Shown: positions 7,602-16,247 of the stretch, piece after piece | Numbering within the stretch: position 1 is the stretch's first letter | Layout: each line of letters begins with the position of its first letter | Assembly: GCA_013360395.1 (NCBI GenBank) | Contig: JABWBQ010000029.1 | Span: forward strand, 1 to 36,584 | Source of the DNA: Flavobacteriales bacterium | GTDB lineage: Bacteria; Bacteroidota; Bacteroidia; Flavobacteriales_F; PHOS-HE28 | Direction: 5' to 3' | Length of the DNA stretch: 36,584 nucleotides | Notes under the pieces: model-generated | The model's input: the letters and a program-made list of their open reading frames with translations, nothing else | Databases searched by the model: none | Told to the model about the DNA's origin: nothing | Translations under genes and position numbers: made by a program

Positions 7602-10058
7602 ATGCTTCGGCGTATCAGCGGCGCAATGCCCAACGCCATGGCAACCGTCCGGACCCTCGTTGTCGTACCTGTGATCGCCTGCATGACCGCTTCCGCGCAG
7701 TTCGGCGGCGGGCACGAGATCTACGTGGAAGGCCCCCAGAGCCTGGAATTCGTGGACCTCACCAGCGACGGTGCGCCCGACCTGCTGATCGGTAGCCGCA
7801 ACGGCCTGTCCGTCCATGTGAACCTGGGCCAGTCGTTCGGCCCGGCCCAGCTCTGGACGAGCACCGATGTGGTGGGCCATGCCGCGGACCTGGACGGCGA
7901 CGGCTGGACCGATATCGTGGGCAGCAGCGAACAGAGCGGCGCGCTCACCTGGTACCGCAACGTGGGCAGCCTCGGCCTGGGGCCCGCCCAGCTGGTGAGC
8001 AACGGACCGGCCGCACGCGCCATCACTTCGGGCGACCTGGACGGCGACGGCGACCGCGACCTGCTTGTCACCACCGTGAGCGGCCAGCTGCGCTTCCTGG
8101 AGAACAGCAACGGCCTGGGCCAGTTCGCTCCGGGCCTCGTCGTGGTCGGACCCGTGTCGGCCGAACGCGCCGAGATCTTCGACCGCGATGCGGACGGCGA
8201 CCTCGATGTGGTGTGGAACGACCCGATGACCTCCGAGCTGCGCTGGTGCGAGAACCTGGGCGGTGCCGCCTTCGCCCCGCCCGCCGTGCTGGGCAACGTG
8301 GGCATCGGCGCCCCGCGCGATCTGGACAACGACGGCCTGGTGGACCTGGTGATGGCCAGCGCCCCCGACCAGCAGCTGCAATGGCAGCGCGGCCTCCCCA
8401 ACGGCTTCGGTCCCCCACAGCCCCTCAGCGCCGCCTCGTCCGTGAGCGACCGCGTGCTGGTGCAGGACCTCGACCTGGACGGCGACCTGGACGTGGCCGT
8501 GGCCTCCCACACGCTCGATGAGCTCGCCTGGTACGAACACCTCGATGGCCAGGGCTCCTTCGGTCCGCGCCAGGTGATCGCCTCCGGCATCACCGACCCC
8601 GGCCTGCTCATCGCGGGTGACGTGGACGGCGATGGCGATGCCGAGCTCTTCACCACCTCGGTGGCCCAGTACCGCGTGGTCTATTTCGACAACCTCGCCA
8701 TCGCGGGCAACAGCATCGTGGGCCGCGTGTTCAACGACGTGAACGCCGACGGCGTCTTCAACGGCAACGACCACGGGCTGTACAACATCCGCGTGGAGGC
8801 CACCGATGTGCCGGCCACCTTCACCAACCACAGCGGCATGTACAGCTTCAGCGCCGTCCCCGGGCCTTATGCGGTGTGGCTGCCGCCGGTGGCGGGTTGG
8901 ACCACCACCACGCCCGACCTGTACAACGTGACGGTGACCACCCAGAACAACAGTGCGCTGGAACGCGACTTCGGCCTGCACGCCGACCAGGACGTGGTGG
9001 CCATGGGCCCCGTGCTCACCCCGGGCGACATCCGCTGCAACGAAGTGGTGCCCTACTGGTTCAACGTACAGAACATCGGGACCCTGGCCGCCGATGTCAC
9101 CGCCGCCCTGCACCTCGACCCGTTGAGCACCTTCGCGGGGGCCGTCCCCCCGCCCGATGCCGTGCTGAACGGTGTGCCCCAGTGGACCTTCGTGAACGTG
9201 CCCGCCACCCACACGCGGCAGGTGCAGGTGCTGGTCCAGATGCCCGATGAGACCCATGTGGGCGAGCAGCTCGACGACTCCCTGGCCGTGGTGGCCATGG
9301 TCAGCGGGACCACCCACACCACCGGCGTGGCCGTGGAGGGCGAGGTGGGCTGCGCCGTGGACCCCAACGACAAGCAGGTGTTGCCGCGCGGCATGGGCCC
9401 CGAGCACCTCACCGCCATGGGCACCACCCTGGTGTACACCATCCGCTTCCAGAACACGGGCAACATCCCCGCCGGCCAGGTGGTGCTGCACGACAGCCTC
9501 GATCAGGACCTCGACCTCGCCTCGCTGCGCGTCCTCGGGGCAAGCCACGTTCACCAGGTGGCGCTCAGCGACGACGGGCTGTTGACGGTGACCTTCCCGG
9601 ACATCCAACTGCCCGACAGTGCCAGCGACCCGGTGGGCAGCCAGGGCTACCTGATGTTCGCCATCGACCATCACGACGGCCTGGCGGAAGGCAGCACCGT
9701 GCATAACCGGGCGGCCATCCACTTCGATCAGAACGCCCCCGTGATCACCAACACGGTGCTGAACACGCTCACCCACGGCGCGGTGGGGGTGGGGGAGGAC
9801 GCTGCGTCGGCGTCGCCCGCCATCGCCGTGGTGCCCAACCCGGTGAGCAGCACGGCCACCATCGTGCTCGACGAACGGTTCCAAGGCCGTGTGGAGCTGA
9901 TGCTCCTCGATGCCTCGGGCCGGGAGGTGCGCCGCGTGCAGCGCCGGTCGTCCACCGTGGTGTTGGACCGCCAAGGCCTGGGTGGTGGCCTCTACATGCT
10001 GCACGTTCGCGACGAAGCCGGCCATGCGGCCGTGACCTCGGTGCTCATCGAGCGGTGA
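7602..10058 (+). CDS. Secreted FG-GAP/VCBS-repeat protein with T9SS sorting domain
   Basis: An 818-residue extracellular protein. A signal peptide is cleaved near TASAQ (residues 28-32); the start could also be Met9 or Met13. From about 30 to 365 it carries FG-GAP/VCBS beta-propeller repeats with Ca2+-type loops such as DLDGDGWTD, DLDGDGDRD, DRDADGDLD, DLDNDGLVD, DLDLDGDLD and DVDGDGDAE. Residues of about 373-445 (GRVFNDVNADGVFNGNDHGL) form an SdrD/CNA-B-like domain. A DUF11/DUF7619-like domain with YTIRFQNTGNIPAGQVVLHD follows. The last 80 or so residues are a T9SS type A sorting domain (VVPNPVSSTATIVL, LMLLDASGREVRRVQ, GGGLYMLHV). It is probably exported through the type IX system and attached to the cell surface or released. 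The 3' end overlaps the convergent TIGR02757 gene by 14 nt. Ligand unknown. Confidence 0.92.
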   Translation: MLRRISGAMPNAMATVRTLVVVPVIACMTASAQFGGGHEIYVEGPQSLEFVDLTSDGAPDLLIGSRNGLSVHVNLGQSFGPAQLWTSTDVVGHAADLDGDGWTDIVGSSEQSGALTWYRNVGSLGLGPAQLVSNGPAARAITSGDLDGDGDRDLLVTTVSGQLRFLENSNGLGQFAPGLVVVGPVSAERAEIFDRDADGDLDVVWNDPMTSELRWCENLGGAAFAPPAVLGNVGIGAPRDLDNDGLVDLVMASAPDQQLQWQRGLPNGFGPPQPLSAASSVSDRVLVQDLDLDGDLDVAVASHTLDELAWYEHLDGQGSFGPRQVIASGITDPGLLIAGDVDGDGDAELFTTSVAQYRVVYFDNLAIAGNSIVGRVFNDVNADGVFNGNDHGLYNIRVEATDVPATFTNHSGMYSFSAVPGPYAVWLPPVAGWTTTTPDLYNVTVTTQNNSALERDFGLHADQDVVAMGPVLTPGDIRCNEVVPYWFNVQNIGTLAADVTAALHLDPLSTFAGAVPPPDAVLNGVPQWTFVNVPATHTRQVQVLVQMPDETHVGEQLDDSLAVVAMVSGTTHTTGVAVEGEVGCAVDPNDKQVLPRGMGPEHLTAMGTTLVYTIRFQNTGNIPAGQVVLHDSLDQDLDLASLRVLGASHVHQVALSDDGLLTVTFPDIQLPDSASDPVGSQGYLMFAIDHHDGLAEGSTVHNRAAIHFDQNAPVITNTVLNTLTHGAVGVGEDAASASPAIAVVPNPVSSTATIVLDERFQGRVELMLLDASGREVRRVQRRSSTVVLDRQGLGGGLYMLHVRDEAGHAAVTSVLIER

Positions 10059-10809
10059 GCGTCCCTTCGATGCCGAGCCCGAAGAGCGCCAGATCGTATT
10101 TCACCGGATCCAAAGGGTCGAGCTGACGGAGACGCTCCGTGAGCTCGACCACGCTTTTCCAGTCGTCCTGGGACCGGGTGAGCAGGCCCAGTGCGCGGGC
10201 CGTGCGGCCGGTGTGCACGTCCAAAGGGACCATCAGGTCCGCGGGGCGGATCGTGGTCCACAGCCCCAGGTCCACGCCTTCCGCGGAGGTGCGCACCATC
10301 CACCGCAGGAACATGTTGATCCGCTTGGCGTTGCTTCCCCGGGAGGGGTCGGCCACGTGCTTGCGTGTGCGGGCCGGATGCCGCGGCTCGAAGAACCGCC
10401 GCTTGAACCGGGCGATCGCCGTTCCCATGTCGCCAACGGACCCTTCGTCGAGGAAAGCCTCCTCGATGCCGCCGTACGTCCTGCGCAGATGGCGCAGGCT
10501 CCGAACGAACTGCTGCAGGTCGCCGCCGTTGAAGGTGCGGTGCACGAAGGGTGCCAGGCGGGCCAACTCGCGGGCCGAGGCCGCATCGACGAAAGCACCC
10601 GGCGCACCATCCATCAGACGCACCAGCCGCCACGCATTGGCCACGATGGTGCGCCGCTGCCCCCACGCGATGGTGGCCGTGAGGAAACCGATGACCTCCG
10701 CATCGCCCCGCGCCGCAAAGGACCTCGGCACCTGCAACGGATCATGGGCCACGAAGTCCGGCGTGGCATGGCGACGGTAGGCGCTTTCCAGCAGCCGCCG
10801 CACCCGCAT
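10045..10809 (-). CDS. TIGR02757 / DUF2400 family protein
   Basis: About 254 residues from the ATG at 10807-10809; another in-frame ATG lies at 10830. The protein reads as the TIGR02757 family: RRLLESAYRRHATPDFVAHDPLQVPRSF near the N-terminus, a GFLTATIAWGQRRTIVANAWRL helix region, NMFLRWMVR, PLDVHTGRTARALGL, and a C-terminal DPVKYDLALFGLGI. The function is not established. The conserved PxDVHTGR and DPVKYDFALFGxG segments suggest a helix-hairpin-helix DNA glycosylase-like fold, but that is inference. The 5' end is close to the divergent secreted-protein gene (ATG 10871), and the 3' end overlaps the convergent FG-GAP gene. Confidence 0.85.
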   Translation of the reverse strand: MRVRRLLESAYRRHATPDFVAHDPLQVPRSFAARGDAEVIGFLTATIAWGQRRTIVANAWRLVRLMDGAPGAFVDAASARELARLAPFVHRTFNGGDLQQFVRSLRHLRRTYGGIEEAFLDEGSVGDMGTAIARFKRRFFEPRHPARTRKHVADPSRGSNAKRINMFLRWMVRTSAEGVDLGLWTTIRPADLMVPLDVHTGRTARALGLLTRSQDDWKSVVELTERLRQLDPLDPVKYDLALFGLGIEGTLTAR

Positions 10810-10855
10810 GTCCACCGGCACACAGCCCATGCGCCGCAAGTTGGCACATGTCCTG

Positions 10856-10863
10856 TATCTTGC
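10856..10863 (+). promoter_or_regulatory. Putative -7 box (TATCTTGC) of the 10871 gene
   Basis: TATCTTGC ends 7 nt before ATG 10871. Upstream it shares a TTGGC...CCTG context with the sucC box (TTG at 10841-10843, 12 nt spacing), an unusually short gap for a -33/-7 pair. Confidence 0.4.
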
Positions 10864-10870
10864 CGTGACC

Positions 10871-11674
10871 ATGGGCGTATCCCTCCATCGTTGGCCGGTG
10901 CTCGCCTTCGCCTGCATGGCCCTGCCCCTGGGCCTGGACGCCCAGACGCTGTGCAGCGCACAGGGCAACGTGATCCTCTACTCCAACTACGACGGCGGTC
11001 CCCTGGTGATCGCTGTGGACGAGGACATCCCCGACCTGCACGTGGGCATCGTGAGCTACGAATACGTGAAAGTGGAGTTCATCGGGGCTTTCACGGGCAA
11101 CGTGACGCAGGTGGTGTATGCGGGAATGAACGGAAGCAACGACCATTGCGGCATCGGCTCGGGGACCAGCGTCAGCATCAACGGTGCACCCAACGCCACG
11201 ACGGACATCCGGGTCGCGCCGCCGGTCACCTTCGCCAACGGCAACGGTTACGGCAGCATGATCTGCGCCTATTCATGCGATGTGAACACGGGCCAGGGCG
11301 GCTGCAACACGGCCGATCAGGTGGCCCACTACTTCCTCACCGAGTTCGGCGGCATCCTCCGGTATCACCGCACCCAGTATGGCTGCTGGTCCGGCACGCA
11401 GTACGTCTCCGCCGCCGGCAACTGCTGCGAGGACCCGCTGGCCACCCTCCTGCCGGACCACGCGGAACCCTTGCCGTTGCAGCGCATGGGCGACCGGTTC
11501 GTGCTGGAAGGCGTCGACGGGGTGCGTGTGGTGGATGCTTCCGGTCGCGTGGTGCTGGAGCGCACCGCCTCGGGTGGTCGGGTGGTCTTCGAGGTCACCG
11601 GCTGGAGCCCGGGCAGCTATATCGTGATGGAGGCCGCCGGTGAGCGCGTGCTGCGGTTCGCGGTGATGCCCTGA
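10871..11674 (+). CDS. Secreted protein with T9SS sorting domain
   Basis: A 267-residue secreted protein. A signal peptide (WPVLAFACMALPLGLDAQ) is followed by an unrecognised body of about 160 residues containing many Cys (CSAQG, HCGIG, MICAYSCD, GGCN, YGCWSG, GNCCED), suggesting disulfides outside the cell. The last 75 residues are a short T9SS type A-like tail (DRFVLEGVDGVRVVDASGR, GWSPGSYIVMEAAGERVLRF). The start at 10871 is chosen because the signal peptide begins there; the frame is open upstream to 10808 but that part overlaps the divergent TIGR02757 coding region. No catalytic motif seen; function unknown. Confidence 0.85.
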   Translation: MGVSLHRWPVLAFACMALPLGLDAQTLCSAQGNVILYSNYDGGPLVIAVDEDIPDLHVGIVSYEYVKVEFIGAFTGNVTQVVYAGMNGSNDHCGIGSGTSVSINGAPNATTDIRVAPPVTFANGNGYGSMICAYSCDVNTGQGGCNTADQVAHYFLTEFGGILRYHRTQYGCWSGTQYVSAAGNCCEDPLATLLPDHAEPLPLQRMGDRFVLEGVDGVRVVDASGRVVLERTASGGRVVFEVTGWSPGSYIVMEAAGERVLRFAVMP

Positions 11675-11697
11675 CATGGAGTGCCCGGCACCTTCCG

Positions 11698-13272
11698 TCA
11701 AGGGCGGTCCACCTTGATGAACCGGGCCCGCAAGGGCCGCCCGTCCGTGCCGCGGTAACACGCGCTGTACGTTCCTGCCGGCAGGTCTTCGATCCACAGT
11801 CCGGACCCGCCCTGAACCACCCGCCGCCAGGTCCTTCCCAATGCGTCGGTCAGTTCAACATCGAACGACACGCCGGGTCCGGATCCCGGGAGGTGCAGCA
11901 CGTCGATGGCCGGGGAAGGGTAGGGGTGTACGATGCGCTCGTGGGATGCGTCGACATGTCCGGTGCTTCCGCACTCCGGTACGGTCGTTACGATCCTCGG
12001 AACGAGCGTCAGCAGCTGCGAGGCGAACTGGATGCCGGGGGCCGCGGCGAGCGCCGGACCTGGAATGGTCTGCACGGCCATGGTCCCCTGGACGACCGGC
12101 GCGGTCAGCATGCTGTCACAGGCCGGTCCGACGGACGGGTCGAACCGTTCGCGGGTGTGCGGTGCGCTCGTCCATGAGGTGTCCGGCAGGGCCCGTGAGA
12201 CCAGATGAGCGCCATCGTCCCCCAAGCCGAAGCCGAAGACCGTTCGCGTGAGGCCATCGCTGAGCTTGAACGCGCTCAACAGGTCGGCATTGGGGTCGAG
12301 ATGAACGAACGTATGGTCGGGTCCCATTCCCGCGAACATCCAGTAGGTGCCGTCCGGCGCGCGTTGCACATCACGCAAATGGATGTTGCCGCCAGCCGTG
12401 TAGGAACGTCCCGCCGTCGCCTGGCCCTGCGCATCGATCAGGATCGCGAACATCCCACCGGGTCCGTTGGGATCGAGGCCCTTGCCGAACAGCCATGTCC
12501 CGTTCGGGCCGGGCAGGATCGCGCAGGGATCCCCGCCCACCTGGAAGACGTTGTGCTCGATGCCGGTGGCAAAGTAGCGCACCCACTGTACGATGCCGTT
12601 GGCATTCACGCAGAGAACCCCCAGGAGGTCGGTGTACCCGAAGCAGAGCCACAGGTCACCGTTGGGCTGCTCCAGCATGTTGTAAGTGATCTTTTCCAGG
12701 GAGTTGAACCCGGTGAGGTTGCCCGGTTCGGGGTACCTTTTCGTCCAGAGCATATTGCCGCTCAGGTCCAGCTTCGTCAGGTGAAGGTCTAAGTCGCTCC
12801 CCGGCATGAGCACACTGCGCCATCCAACGGCCGCACAGTTCCCGTCCGCGGTGAGGATGACGTCGGACACGGGCATCCCCATATCCCTGCTCCATACGAG
12901 GGCGCCAAGGGTGTCCACCAGCGCCACGGCCCCTTTCGACGGGTACCAGCCTTGCACGGCGCATAACAGCGTGCCGTCGCCGAGGTCGTGCACCGCGCCG
13001 ACCCCGGTCTCTCCGATGCCTCCCAGGTCCACCTGGCGCTCCCAGACCAGCTGGCCTTGCGGGTCCAGCAGGCCGATGGATCCGTGAACAGGCGCGGAAG
13101 CCCCGGCGCCAAAGAACACCGTGGAGCCGCTCGGCAACGGCTGGAATTGCTCGCTGATCGCAGGGTACTGCGCATGCACGTACCGGTTGTTGAACAAGGA
13201 CTGGCCAAGGACGTTCTGGGGGCAAAGGCCGAACAACGCAAGCAGGCCGAACAAGGGACGGGAGGCGGTCAT
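11698..13272 (-). CDS. Secreted T9SS-sorted beta-propeller-like protein
   Basis: A 524-residue secreted protein starting MTASRPLFGLLALFGLCPQN, with likely signal cleavage near VLGQ. The body has repeating blades of the type GDGTLLCAVQGW, LVDTLGALVWSRDMG, LTADGNCAAVGW, LTKLDLSGNMLWTKRY and VNANGIVQWVRYF. This alternation of a trace statement and 'W' strands is typical of PQQ-like or SBBP-type propellers. The C-terminus is a T9SS type A sorting domain (HPYPSPAIDVLHLPG, VELTDALGRTWRRVVQ, LPAGTYSACYRG). The frame continues upstream to 13638, but that part lies over the YdeI-like gene and does not resemble protein, so ATG 13272 is preferred. It starts 17 nt after the YdeI-like stop. Confidence 0.88.
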   Translation of the reverse strand: MTASRPLFGLLALFGLCPQNVLGQSLFNNRYVHAQYPAISEQFQPLPSGSTVFFGAGASAPVHGSIGLLDPQGQLVWERQVDLGGIGETGVGAVHDLGDGTLLCAVQGWYPSKGAVALVDTLGALVWSRDMGMPVSDVILTADGNCAAVGWRSVLMPGSDLDLHLTKLDLSGNMLWTKRYPEPGNLTGFNSLEKITYNMLEQPNGDLWLCFGYTDLLGVLCVNANGIVQWVRYFATGIEHNVFQVGGDPCAILPGPNGTWLFGKGLDPNGPGGMFAILIDAQGQATAGRSYTAGGNIHLRDVQRAPDGTYWMFAGMGPDHTFVHLDPNADLLSAFKLSDGLTRTVFGFGLGDDGAHLVSRALPDTSWTSAPHTRERFDPSVGPACDSMLTAPVVQGTMAVQTIPGPALAAAPGIQFASQLLTLVPRIVTTVPECGSTGHVDASHERIVHPYPSPAIDVLHLPGSGPGVSFDVELTDALGRTWRRVVQGGSGLWIEDLPAGTYSACYRGTDGRPLRARFIKVDRP

Positions 13273-13289
13273 GGTCTTTGGACGTTCGA

Positions 13290-13901
13290 TCAGGGGGTGG
13301 GTGGCCTCGTCGCGGGTGGGAAGGCCCGTCGGCCCTGCGCAGCCTCGTCCACCGTGGCCTTGATGCGTTCCTTCCGGGTCTCCGCGGTCCGGGCCGAACC
13401 GATCCAGGTGAGCAGCATCTTGCGGGCACTGGGGGACAGGCTGTCGAAGAAGATCCGCGATCGCGCGCGCCGGTCGAGCGCCCGGGCCAGGTCCGCAGGT
13501 ATCTCCAACGCCTCCGCGGCGTCGAGCGTGTTCCAGGATCCGTCGGCCTTCGCCGCATCGACCTTGGCCCTGCCCGCCGCGGTCATCCGGCCTTCGGCCT
13601 CCAGCCGTACGATGTTTGCCTTGTTCAGCTTGCTCCACACGCTGCGGGGCTTCCGCGGCGACAGGTAGCGCATGGTGCGCTCCGCATCGAGCTTGCGCGG
13701 CAGGCTGTCGATCCAGCCGAAGCAGAGCGCTTCATCCACCACCTCCGCGTAGGACACATGCTTGGCCGGGGTGGCCACCTTCCACCGCACCAGCCAGATG
13801 CCTTCGGTGCGTCGGTGGTGTTTCTTCAGCCAGGCCCTCCATTGCGTGCGGGTCGTCACCTCCACGCGCTCCAGCCCATCGAGCTTGGTGCTGCGCTTCA
13901 T
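13290..13901 (-). CDS. YdeI/OmpD-associated family protein
   Basis: A 203-residue soluble protein of the YdeI/OmpD-associated (bacteriocin-protection-like) family. Recognisable are the N-terminal WRAWLKKHHRRTEGIWLVRW, the conserved YAEVVDEALCFGWIDSLPRKLD, YLSPRKPRSVWSKLNKANI, and the C-terminal Lys/Arg-rich repeat region with LARALDRRARSRIFFDSLSPSARKMLLTWI and ARTAETRKERI. The biochemical function is unknown; homologues have been linked to resistance phenotypes in enterobacteria. Start ATG 13901 overlaps the stop of the upstream DUF4412 gene (ATGA), so the two are probably coupled. Confidence 0.88.
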   Translation of the reverse strand: MKRSTKLDGLERVEVTTRTQWRAWLKKHHRRTEGIWLVRWKVATPAKHVSYAEVVDEALCFGWIDSLPRKLDAERTMRYLSPRKPRSVWSKLNKANIVRLEAEGRMTAAGRAKVDAAKADGSWNTLDAAEALEIPADLARALDRRARSRIFFDSLSPSARKMLLTWIGSARTAETRKERIKATVDEAAQGRRAFPPATRPPTP

Positions 13902-14644
13902 CGGCCCATGCCCGGCAGTTCCATCACCTGATAACCGTCCAGGCTGAAGCGGGCTTCGTCCACCGTGCCGGCCACGAGGTCGTGCACCTTGCAGACCATC
14001 CGGTCCGTGCCGTTCGCATCCACCCATTCGAATTCCAGGGGGAAGCCCTTCACACCGGCCGTGCGTTGCGTGAGCCGGGGGTCGCCGGTGCCCGCCACGC
14101 GTTGCAGATCGGCGAACGGCGCCGGCAGGTCCTGGGCCACCCAGCCCGTCCACACGCCCTCGCTGCTGCGCGCCACCACCTTCACACACCGGTGGCCGTC
14201 GATCGTGCGCGTCTCGTTCGTCACCTCCACCGTCGGCGTATCGGCAGTCCCGTTCTGCGCGGTCATCACCACCTTCTTCTTGCGCATCTTCATGGCCATG
14301 CGTGCGCCCTGGCTCTCGGGCATCAACATGTACTGCCACTTGCCCTTCAGGTCCACCAGCATGCGCATGGCGGGGGCGCCCGGGGACGAGGCCTCGGTGA
14401 GCGCCTTGTCGGCGCTGCTCCAGTAGCGCAGGGTCATCGGGCTGCGTTCCTGTTCCGCACCGCTGCGGAACTGGTGCGTCTCCATCCGGAACGAGCCGAT
14501 GAAGCTGTTCGGCACAAAGGGGTCGTTGTCGTCCACCACCGTGATCCCTTCGCCCAGGGCGAAGGTGCCCGGCATGCCGGAAGGGGCCTGGCCGAGGCAG
14601 CAGGTGACGAGGACGAGGGCGGGGAGGGATGCCAGGGTGCGCAT
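13898..14644 (-). CDS. DUF4412 domain-containing secreted protein
   Basis: A 248-residue exported protein. The signal peptide MRTLASLPALVLVTCCLGQA could be cleaved after Gly-Gln or be a lipoprotein signal (VTCC). The rest matches DUF4412-type proteins of Bacteroidota: FIGSFRMETHQFRSG, MRMLVDLKGKWQYMLMP, a Met/Lys-rich MAMKMRKKKVVM, TIDGHRCVKVVARSSEG, and GFPLEFEWVDANG. The fold is probably LolA/LppX-like beta sheet, but the function is not known. It lies 11 nt downstream of the SGNH hydrolase gene and its stop overlaps the YdeI-like start. Confidence 0.82.
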   Translation of the reverse strand: MRTLASLPALVLVTCCLGQAPSGMPGTFALGEGITVVDDNDPFVPNSFIGSFRMETHQFRSGAEQERSPMTLRYWSSADKALTEASSPGAPAMRMLVDLKGKWQYMLMPESQGARMAMKMRKKKVVMTAQNGTADTPTVEVTNETRTIDGHRCVKVVARSSEGVWTGWVAQDLPAPFADLQRVAGTGDPRLTQRTAGVKGFPLEFEWVDANGTDRMVCKVHDLVAGTVDEARFSLDGYQVMELPGMGR

Positions 14645-14655
14645 GGGTCAGGGTT

Positions 14656-15369
14656 TCAGGGATCGGGCGTGGGGGCTGTGAGCACGGGGCGAAGCAGCGC
14701 GGCCCAGCGGTCGTAGCCTTCCGCGTTCAGATGCACGCCGTCGTAGGTCAGCGTGGGATCGATGGTCCCGCGCTGCTCGAAGGCGGCGTAGAGGGGCAGC
14801 ACGGCGACCCCGTACCGGCCGGCCAGGCGATGGATCACCGCGTTGCAACGCCGCACTTCGCCATCCATGCCGCGGTCGGCTGTGGGCAGCAGCTCGTCCA
14901 ACAGGACCGGTGCGCGGGGGTGCACCGTGCGCAGGGTGTCCAGCAGGGCGGCGAGGTCGGCCTCGAAGCGTTCCACGGGCCGGTGTTTGAACAGGTCGTT
15001 GATCCCGGCGTGCACCACGATCAGCGCCGGGGCCGGGCCGCAGCTGATGCGCACGCGGTCGGCCACATCCCGCAGGGTGCTTGCGCTCACACCGCGGTTC
15101 ACCACCGGCAGACCGGGAAAGACCTCCCCCAGGGGGAAGTGTTCCAGATGGCTGTCGCCGAGCAGGATGATGGCGCCGCTGTCCGGTGGCAACCGCCGGA
15201 AGAGCTCGGTGCGCGCCGCCTGCCGGTCGCCGCTGAAACGATGCATGCCTTCGTTGGCGCGCCACATCCGGAGGGCAAGGTAACCCGCGTTGGCGGCCAG
15301 CAGCGCCACAAAAAGCGCCAGCAGGATGCGGAAACTCCGCCGCGAGGGACCGGGCCGGGGGTCGGGCAT
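14656..15369 (-). CDS. SGNH/GDSL hydrolase, membrane-anchored
   Basis: A 237-residue SGNH hydrolase with an N-terminal membrane anchor (RSFRILLALFVALLAANAGYLAL, about 11-33), placing the catalytic domain in the periplasm. All four blocks are present: GDSH with the nucleophile Ser at 73, the oxyanion Gly in NRG (91-93), GIND (122-125) and the catalytic pair in DGVH (Asp210/His213). Such enzymes hydrolyse esters, often acyl groups on lipids, glycans or peptidoglycan; the substrate cannot be read from sequence. It begins 18 nt after lolD, a gap that contains TACCTTGG (15374-15381), so it may be both co-transcribed and independently started. Confidence 0.9.
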   Translation of the reverse strand: MPDPRPGPSRRSFRILLALFVALLAANAGYLALRMWRANEGMHRFSGDRQAARTELFRRLPPDSGAIILLGDSHLEHFPLGEVFPGLPVVNRGVSASTLRDVADRVRISCGPAPALIVVHAGINDLFKHRPVERFEADLAALLDTLRTVHPRAPVLLDELLPTADRGMDGEVRRCNAVIHRLAGRYGVAVLPLYAAFEQRGTIDPTLTYDGVHLNAEGYDRWAALLRPVLTAPTPDP

Positions 15370-15387
15370 GGGACCAAGGTAGCGGCC

Positions 15388-16035
<648 letters not shown>

Positions 16036-16247
16036 GGGGGTGAAAAGTAATCCGCGGTCGCCTGACCGTGAGCTTTCCTGGGCATGCGTCAGGCGGCCGC
16101 GCGCGATCGGGACCGGTCGGTGTGCGGGCGGGGGGAGGGCGGGTACTTCCCGAGCGTCCCCGGTCTGGAAGACCTGCCGGATGCGGGGTGCTGCGCAGGC
16201 GGCGTACCCTGTGACCGCGCGGTCCGCGCCCCAAGGACGTTCGTTGC
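16036..16247 (-). other. Intergenic region upstream of lolD
   Basis: 212 nt between the lolD start and the stop of the mechanosensitive channel gene, both on the minus strand. Apart from the lolD -7 box I see no gene, strong hairpin with a T-run, or repeat. Confidence 0.4.
16042..16049 (-). promoter_or_regulatory. Putative -7 box (TACTTTTC) of the lolD-like gene
   Basis: TACTTTTC on the minus strand ends 6 nt before the lolD ATG. It matches TAnnTTTG except for the last base. No -33 TTG at usual spacing. Confidence 0.4.

Noticed and set aside
6222-10025. A 1267-codon open frame on the minus strand
   Set aside because: It is antisense to the BatA and FG-GAP genes. Its translation is His/Gly/Ala/Arg-rich with no family features. 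Long antisense frames are expected at this GC content.
13273-13638. N-terminal extension of the secreted propeller protein
   Set aside because: It overlaps the YdeI-like gene and the signal peptide starts at 13272.
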